Below are positions 14,301-23,300 of a stretch of DNA of 55,450 bases, in pieces (positions within the stretch are counted from its first letter, which is position 1; every line of letters starts with the position of its first letter). The notes beneath the pieces were generated by a model. It did no database searches and had not been told where the DNA came from. It saw nothing but the letters and a program-made list of their open reading frames with translations. A program made the position numbers and the translations under genes. The DNA is from Verrucomicrobiaceae bacterium (GTDB taxonomy: Bacteria > Verrucomicrobiota > Verrucomicrobiia > Verrucomicrobiales > Verrucomicrobiaceae): NCBI GenBank assembly GCA_019694165.1, contig JAIBCL010000042.1, forward strand, positions 1 to 55,450, in the 5' to 3' direction.

Positions 14301-17300
14301 AGCGTTCCATTCAAATTGAAACGCGCGGTGCCATAGGCGCTGCCGGGCCAGACCGTGCCGCAGGCGATCGCCTTGCCATCGGGCTGGATGTAGAGCGTGT
14401 AGGGCACGCCGGAGAGCGCCGGCGTGGTGAAGGCCGTGTCGCGCGTGCCGTCGGAGTTGATGCGGATCAGGCCGGTGATCGCCGCGCCATTGTAAGTGGC
14501 CAGATTGCCGCCGACGAGGATGTCGCCATCCGAGTGCATGGCGATGCAGGTGGGGTCGGAATTGAAGCCAGTGCCGGGATTGAACGTGGTGTCCAGCGTG
14601 CCGTCGGCATTGAGCCGCGCGATGCGGTTGCGCGAGGTGCCGTTGACCGTGTTGAAATTGCCCACGATGTAAATCTTATCGCCCGTGGTGACATAGAGCT
14701 GGTTGATCGCCACCGCGCCCGAGGAGGCGGTGATGGTGGGCGCGAACGTGGCATCCAGTCCGCCCGTCGTGGTCCAGATGGCGATGCCGGGCCGCGCGGT
14801 GCCATTGACCGAGGTGAAATTGCCGCCGCCCACGACCTTGCCGTTGGAAAGCACATCGACGCTATAAACGGTGGCCCCTGCATTGATGCCATTGGTGGGA
14901 GTGAAGCCACCATCGAGCACGCCGGACGTGGTCACGCCCGCCACGCCGCTGTGCGTGCTGGCCGCGCTCTTGGTGAAAGCGCCGCCGAGATAGAGTTCGA
15001 GCGGTGTTGCCGCATTCACGGTGATCGCGTAGTCCTCCACCTCGCCCTTCACAGTGCCTGCGCCGCTGAATGCCGGGGCCGTGGAGCCCTCGACCAGGCG
15101 GATGCGCAGATACTTGGTGCCGGCGGTGGTGCCAACAGGCGGCGTGAGGCTGAAAACCGCCGTCGTACTTCCGCCCAGCACCGTCTGCGCCGTTTGCGTC
15201 TCGCTGGCGTCCGCCACATCGCCGTCGCCGTTCCAGTCCACGAAAACATTCACCCGCGCCGTGCCATCGAGCAGGCTCACCGCGCCATTCATAAACAAGG
15301 GCACGTTCAGATTCGAGGCAATGCCGACGGTGAAGGCCGGCATGGTCACGTCCTCATCGTCGGAGCCTGTGGTGTCATCCGCATCGGCGGCACCGGTGCC
15401 GGGATTGGCGGCCTCGCCATCCGTGCCCGAGCCGATGCGGAGCGACGAGCTGACGTAGTTGCTCGCCAGCGGGAAGCCGGGGTAGTCGCCGTAGTCGTTC
15501 GGGTTGGCCATCTTGATGGCAGGGAAGCCGAGCTGAGCGTCGCTGTCCCACACATAGCCGCCGAGGCTGTAATTGTTCACCAGCGTCGCCGTCTGGCGGA
15601 TGGAGATGGTGTCCACGAGTCCGCTGATGGTGAACCAGCCGGTGAAATAGAAATCATTCCCGGTGGAGACATCGGCCTGTCCGCCCACGCGTGTGAGCGT
15701 GAGCGTGCTGGTGCCCAGGCCGCTGACGGAGTAGTCCGTACCGCGCACGCCGTAAAGAGTGGCCGCGTCTTTGGAGATGAACTCGATGTTCTCGCTCGCG
15801 AAGACGGCTCCGCCCGTGAGCGTGATGGTGTAGTTCGACCGCTGCCATGCCTGCTCGAGCGTGAAGGGCAGCGCCACTCCGGTCTGCGTCTCGAACCGCA
15901 CGGGCGTGGTGAAATCAAACGTCACCTGGCCGTAGTCCGTGCCCGCATCCCAGCCGGCTGGAGTGAGGCTCTCGGCATTGAACACGCCGGCCCAATGCGG
16001 ACCGGGACCGTTGTGACCGATCAAGCTGGCACCGGCGGGAGTCCAGCCATTGACGCTCTGCGAGAAGGTGCCCGAAATGCCGTAGCCAAAATCAAACGTT
16101 CCGCCGGAGACCGGATTGTTCGCCCCGGACCAGCCAGGCAAGATCGTGCCCCACGGGCACACGACGGTGACGGGGTAATCCTCGACTTCGCCTTGCACAG
16201 CGGAGGCGCCCGTCGCGGTCGGCGCAGCGGTGCCCTCGGCGATGCGCAGCCGCAGGTAGGAAGTCCCCAGCGTCGCGGAATTGCTCGTTGGCACCAGATT
16301 GAAATCGTAAGTGCCGGAACTGCTGACGAATCGTGTGCTGGAAATCTCGTCGGAGGTGAAAGTGCCTGAATGATTCCAATCGGCGAAGAGAGCGATCCGC
16401 GCGCCGCCATTGGCCAGAGCCGCCGGAGTGAGCGTGACGGGCACGCTGACGATGTTGTTTGTCCCGAGATAGAAGGATGGCAACACCAGGTCTTCATCAT
16501 CCGTCCCCGCACCGTCATCGCCGGACGCCGTCGCGTTGGATGGATCAGTTGCCTCCGCATCCGTCGCCGCCGTGCCAAAGCGCACATTGCTGCTGGCCGC
16601 CTGGCTTGCGGAGGCGAAGCCATTGTAGTCGCCGAAGTCAGTGCCCGCGTTCACCGTCACCACATAGTCCTCCAGCTCGCCATTGCCGCTGTATCCGGTG
16701 GGGCCGGGGCTGCTGGTGGAGGTGAGGCGCACACGCACGCCTGCGGTGCCGAGTGATGCTCCGGCTGGCGGGGTGAAGTTGATCGTGCGGTTCGAGTTGC
16801 TGGTGCCACTGGCGACGACGGTGTTGGTGGCGATCTGCTCGCCCGCGTCGGTGAGCACGCCGTTTTGATTGTAGTCGATCCAGGCATTGAGGTAGGCGCT
16901 CGCAGCGGTGGAGTTGGTCACATTGACAATGATGCTGGTGGCTGCGCCTGGCGTGATGCTGGCGGGCAAGGTGACGCCGTCCTCGTCATCACCACCGGTG
17001 GTGTCGTCTCCGGTGGCAGTGGCGTTGGTGGTCGGCACGCTTTCGGAGTCGGTTGTTGCCCCGATTTTCAGCGACGCGAGGACGGCGCTGCTGGCGGGGC
17101 CAAATCCCGAATGGTCGCCATAGTCCGCAGTGGCTGGCGTGAGAAGCCCGAAGTCCATCGTCATGTCCCCGCTGGAGTCCGCGCCGGCGTCCAGATCAGC
17201 AGCGTAGCCGTTTTCCTTGTCGGAAGCGCCCGCGCCCGAGGTGGGCTCAGCGCCCAGGGCGAGGGTGACCGCCGCGCTGGATATGCCCCCGGACGTCGCG

Positions 17301-20300
17301 GGAGTGGCGGCGTCCACGCCTTTGTCTCCGCCGACGACATTGTCATCGGTGGCACTCGCCACAGCTGCGTTTGGATTGCCCGCGCCTGTGGAGGAAAGCA
17401 TGCCGACAAGCGCGCCGTTGGTGCTGCCGCGCCACCAGGCGGTGCCGTTGGTGAAGTTGTCCTGATCGACATTGATAGTGTAGGAGCCAGGCATCAGGCC
17501 GGGGATGATGTACTTGCCACCGCTGTTGGTGAAGGCGTAGCCGATGAACGTGCCGGTCGAGCTGTCAACGGCGTTGACCATCACCTCGTCGATGCCGGCC
17601 TCGCCGCTGTCCTTGATGCCATTATTGTTCACATCATTGAACACCACACTGCCCACCGAGCACATGGCGGCAGCACATGCGGGGGTGAGCGAGACATTGT
17701 CCACGAGGAGTTTGCCCGTGTAGGAGGACAAATAGATCATGAACACCGGCTTGCCGGCCACGGCGGGCGGCACGATGAACTGCACGCGGCAGCGACGCCA
17801 GTTCAGGCTGCTCCACGGCGATTGCACCGGGGTCTGGGTGGAGCGCGCGTTGGCGGTGACATCGTAGAAGCTGCTGATGTCCAGCACCTTGGTTTGCACG
17901 GTCTCGGTGCTGTCAAAGTAGATAAACTCGATGCCCAGGGCGGAGGTGCTGGCACTGCCGGCAGGCGTGGCGGAATCAAACGGCACCCAGTCAAAAGTGA
18001 GGTTGTATGCCTGGCCCGCCGTGAGAGTGGATTTGCCGGCAAGCGCCGCGCCGACGCCAAAGCTCTGAATGATGCACGGGGAGCCGGCGCCCATGTAGTA
18101 GAACTTGCTGCCGCTGGTGGCGTGCGTGGGATCGTTGATGTAGTTGCCCGCATTGACGGAGCGCCAGTTGGCCATGGGCACCGTGCCGGAACCGTTGTAG
18201 GCAAACGAGATGGCAGAGCCGCCGTTGGGGAACGCAGTGGTGAAACCGGTCACGGAAGCATCCGGAGTTTCCATGTCGCCGTTGACCCAGAGATTGGTCT
18301 GCGCGCAGGCGCTGAAGCCGAAATCAATTGTCAGGTCGCAGTTGTTGTCAGCGGGTTTGCCGGCGGTGCCGTCGTCCCAGGTGCCGTTCTGACCCGATTC
18401 GGCAGAGGTTGGCTCCGCACCAGCGGCTAGCGTGAAGACATTCGAGCTTATGCCGTTGGTGGCGGGTGCGGCGTCATCGATGCCGTTTTCATCAAAGTCG
18501 TCGTCCTTGCCGTTGTCATTGCCGGCACCAAGCATCGAATACTGACCTGCCAACGGCTGGCCTGCAGCGAAGTTGGACGCTGGTATGTGGACGTAGTAGC
18601 TGCCAGCGGAGAGGCCGGTGAAGCTGTAACAACCGTTGATGCCGTTGACCGCCGCAGTCGTCGTGGTCGCTGTCGGTGTGCCGCTGGTGGCCGTGCCTTG
18701 CGGGAACAGCTTCACCGTCACGCCATTGACGCCTTCCCCTGCATCGAAGCGCCCGTTGTCGTTGGCGTCGATGTAAACCAAGTTGCCGACGGCCAAAGAG
18801 CCAGCGGCAACGCACGAAAGATTAGCGCTCCAGCCTGTCGGCGTATTGCTGCCATCGGAGGTGAACGTGAAGGTCAATGAATCGCCTGATCCCGTGATCA
18901 CGCCCGCAGTGCCCGGCAGCGTGCTGCCACTATAAGTGCCGATGAGTGGCGATGCGGTGCTGGGGCCGTCATAGACATAGAGCACGTCATAGGTCGCCTC
19001 GGTGGCGAAGGCGGTGAATGTCGCCCGCATCTTGTCCGTCGTGCCGGTTCGGAAGGTGACGGTGTAGTTCTCGTTGTTGCCGTAAGCGGCAGCGGTGCCG
19101 CCGGAGTCGGTGAAGCAGCCAGTGCAAGTGGTTACCGTGGTGCCGGCGACGAGGTCCATCTCGTAGCAGCCGCCCGAGGCGACGATGTTCACCGCATAGT
19201 CTTCGATCTCGCCCGTGGCTCCCGTGCTAGTGGGCGTGGTGGCGCTGTTGTCGCTGTAGCGGAAACGCACGCCGCGCTGGGAGCCAACGCTGGCACCCGC
19301 TGGCACGGTGAAGGTGACATTGATCGTTTGCTGGGACGCACTGGCCGTGGTGACGGCGTTGTAGATGCGCTCGCCGCCACTGGCGATGTCCGTGTTGTTG
19401 AAGGTGCCGTCGTTGTTGAAGTCGATCCACGCCTGGAGGTATTTGCCTGCGGTGTTGTTGTTGAACACGGAGACCGGGATGGTGACGCTGCTGCCCACGA
19501 TGATGGCACCGGGCATGATCACGCCGTCTTCATCATCACCGTTGGTGTTGTCATCCACATCGGCCGCTGCGGTGGGGGTGACGCCTGTCTCGGCGTCCAC
19601 GAATGCGCCCATGCGCACGTTTTGACTGACGATGCTGCTGGCGGTGGTGGTGCCCGCGTTCGCCGGCGTGGTGCCTCCCGCCCAGTCACCGAAGTCAAGC
19701 GTCCCAGTAGGGCGGAAGCCCAGGTCGATGGTCATGTCGCCGCTGGCGTCAGCGATGGCGTCCATGTCCTTGAACGCGCCGTTCTCCGTGCCGGTGCCGG
19801 TGACCGGCTCTGTGCCGAGACCCAGGACGAAATCGGGTGTGTAGATGCCGTTGGAGGCTGGCGTGGCATTATCGACGCCTTTGTCACTGAGTGATGCCGC
19901 ATTGTCGTCCAGCGCACTCGCCGCGCTCACATTCGGATCGGCATTGCCCGTGCTGGAGAGCAGACCATAGAGGACGGAAGGTCCCGCTGGACGCCACCAA
20001 GGGGTGCTCGATGAGAAGTTCGCACTCGGCACGAAGACTCGATAAGTGCCAGGCGAGACCCCCGGGAAGAAGTAGCGTCCGCCGTCATGGGTGTAGGTGT
20101 AAGCTGCGGTCTCATAAACTCCGGGCGACACACTGCGCTCCAGCATGAGGAGTGCACCATCCGCTCCAGGCTCGCTGCCATCGCTGCGGCCGTTGTTGTT
20201 CAGGTCGTAGTAAACAAGGCTGCCGATGCTGCCCACCTGGGTCGAGCAAGCGGGCGTGAGCGTCAGGTTGTCGATGAGAATGCTGTTGTTGCCGCTCGTG

Positions 20301-23300
20301 CCTGACCTGCCGCTGACAAGGAGGCGAAGCATGGGGTGACCGGCGGCGGCGGGGGGAAGGACAAACTGATAGCGCGCACGCTGCCAGCTCAGCGCCGACC
20401 AGGCGGTGGTGGGCTTCGCTGTGACGACCGTATTGCTGCGAGGGTCCATCCAGTTCTGGTTGATGAGATCGAGAATCTCATTGTTCCCAGCCGCATCCTG
20501 GAACCGAAACTCCACCGCCGGAAAGCGTGTCTCGCCCGGCGTCGGCGTCACTGGCGTCGCCTGATCAAACGCGGCCCAATCCACCGTGATCGTGTAGGCT
20601 TGCCCAGGAGTGAGCGTGGCGAGCCCAGGCAGCGTGGTGCCCACACCGAAGTATTGCCACACACACGAACCCGTGGGCAGGTAAACGAAACGACTGCCTT
20701 CCGCCGCGTGCGTCGCGTCATTGATGTATGAACTGGGATTCCTCTCCCAGCCCGCCGCATCCGTTGCATTGCTGGAGCTGGTTGCGGCAATCTGCGGGTC
20801 CGATGCTGTGTTCGGAAAGCGATCCGGGAAGGTCAATCCAACGGGGTTCGCGGTCTCGAAACCACCGTTGGTAAACAAGTTCGTCTGCGAGCACGGCGAG
20901 AAGCCGAAGTCGATCGTGAGGTCAGCGTTGTTGTCCGCAGGCTTGCCGCTGGCACCATCATCCCACGCTCCGTTCGCGCCGGTTTCGATGGTGGTCGGCT
21001 CGGCTGCGGAGGCGAGTGTGAATACGCCGGAGCTGATTCCGTAGGTGGCCGGCGCGCTGTCGTCGATTCCGTTCTCATCGAAATCGTCGTCCTTGCCATT
21101 GTCATTGCCGGCACCCGGCATTGAGAATTGTCCCGCCAAAGGCTGGCCGGCGGCGAAGTTGGTCGCCGGAATGTGGACGTAATAGTTGCCGGCAGCCAGT
21201 CCGGTGAAGCTGTACGTGCCGTTGATGCCGTTCACCGCGGCTGTCGTGGTCGTGGCCGTGGGCGTGCCTGAGGTGGTGGTGCCTTGCGGGAAGAGCTTCA
21301 CGGTCACACCATTGACGCCTTCACCCGTATCGAAGCGACCGTTGTCGTTGGCGTCGATGTAAACGAGGTTGCCCACGGCGAGGACATTTGGGTTTGCCAC
21401 CGTGATCACATAGTCTTCCACTTCGCCATTACCGCTCTGGCCGGTCGAGCCGGGACTGCTGACGCTGGTGAGCCGGACACGCAGACCCGTCGTGCCGAGC
21501 GTCGCTCCAGCCGGGACGGTGAAGTTGATCGTGCGATTCGAGTTGCTCGTGGTATTGGCGACGACGGTGTTCGTGGCGATCTGCTCGCCCGCATCCGTGA
21601 GCACGCCGTTTTGATTGTAGTCGATCCATGCGTTCAGATAAGCGCTCGCACCGGAGGTGTTGGTGACATTGACGACGATGCTGGCGGCTGCGCCAGGCAC
21701 GAGGCTGGCGGGCAGGGTGACGCCGTCGTCGTCGTCGCTGCCAAAAACATCGTCACCCGTGGCGGTGGCATCGACGGTGGATGCATCTTCGGCATCCGTG
21801 AGAGCGCCAATTTTCAAGGTGCTGATTACCGTGCTGCTGGCACTGGCAAATTTCGCGTAATCACCGAAGTCCGAGGTCTTTGTGGCAAGCGCGGCCTTGA
21901 GCAGCGCGGGCCATGTGCCAGTGTCGAACCAGCCGATGAATTTCTTGTAACCCGTGGTGCCATCGATCGTGGTCTCATCGACGGGGAAAGTGAGCAGGCC
22001 GCCAGAGGCATTGTAGGTCGGCGCGGCGCTGAATTTGAAAAAATGAAACCAAGCGCCGACCTCGCTGCCGAACTGCATGCCTTTCCAGTCCTCAGGCAGA
22101 TTGTAGGTCGGGTAGTTGGCGCGGTCATTGATGCTCGCCAGCGAAACGGAGAAATCGACGCGGAAATAGTTGCTGCCCTCGTTCACGAGCGGGCCTGGCT
22201 TCAAGTCGCCATCGGTGATGCTCGATGAGAGCAGCTTCGCCGGCGTGTTCCAGCTGAACTGGCTCTGCGCTGGATCGTATGCATAGATGGTCATCTTCGG
22301 AGCGCTGGGTGTGGAGCCATCGTAATACATCACGGCGCGGTTTAGCTCACGGGGCAGCGGCCCTTCGCTCAGCGTGAGCCAAAAGCCCTGAAGGGGATTG
22401 GACGCGGTGTAAACCTTGATGCGCACGGTGCCATGCAACTCCTGCGTGGTGGGATTGTAACTCATCGTCGCGTAGCGAATCGTGCCGAAGGACTCGCCAT
22501 TGATCTGCGGCGTCCAGCCGGTGACGTCGGGATCCATTTCGGTGACGGGATCGAGAGTCCAGTCCTCGTTGGTGTTGTCCATGGTCCATTTGTAACATTG
22601 GTTCGCACTGATGGCGGTGATCGTGGTGGTGTAGTCTTCGACCTCGCCAGTGCCGACCGAACTGGTGGAGGTGACGTTCGGATCACTGGAAAGGCGCACG
22701 CGCACGCCGAGATTCGCGCCGGCTTTCAGAGGCGTGATGGCGTACGTCCACGTCTGACCGAGCACGCCTGTCGGAATGGAGGCACGCAGGACGTTTTCGC
22801 CCGCGTCGAGAAAATCGCCATCGCCATTGAAGTCGATCCACATGGCGAGCGTGGCGCTCGCTCCAGTGCTGTTGGTGAGGACGACGCTGACGTTCTTTGC
22901 CTCGCCCACGGCCCACGGCGCGGCGGGAAGGGTGACGCCATCTTCGTCATCGCTGCCGCTTGTGTCGTCGCCGTTTGCCAAGGCACCCTGAGAAGGAGCG
23001 GCTTCGGCATCCACTGCGGCACCAAGTTTGAGGTTGCTGTCCACGATGCTGAAAGTGGTGGCAGTGGCGGCGCCGGCGCCATTCCAGTCGCCGTAATCCT
23101 TTGAAGAGGAGCAGGTGAAGCCTGCCGCCGTGCTGAAGAGGCGGACATTGTCCACGTCGATGGTATTTTGCTTGTAGGTGCGGATAGTGCCGTTCCAATC
23201 CGTCTTGTTGCTCGAAGCCGCCGTGTTGGTGAGATGTCCGGTGAATGCCTCCCACCAGAACACGATCTCCACGAGGAACGTCTTCCCGGCGATGGCAGCG

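Larger units (their letters stand above)
3700..23110 (-). repeat. Twelve GEVED modules dispersed through the giant protein
   Basis: Each module is about 160 residues. It opens with D-[FY]-G-D-[YWH], carries LKIGAxxDAE, GDDxxGxDDEDGV and W(I/V)D(F/Y)N.(N/D)G, and ends G-E-[VIL]-E-D-Y. Closing motifs lie near 22630, 21410, 19195, 16665, 16175, 15030, 13390, 12170, 10145, 6025, 4945 and 3705. The pattern matches the GEVED domain family of large secreted bacterial proteins. Modules near 21410, 16665 and 4945 share a nearly identical core (AYLNAWIDYNQNGVLTDAGE), so they arose by internal copying. Confidence 0.85.

Noticed and set aside
14195..16369. Plus-strand ORF of 724 codons
   Set aside because: Antisense to delta-60 and GEVED modules of the giant protein, whose translation is coherent; no recognisable domain in the plus frame.
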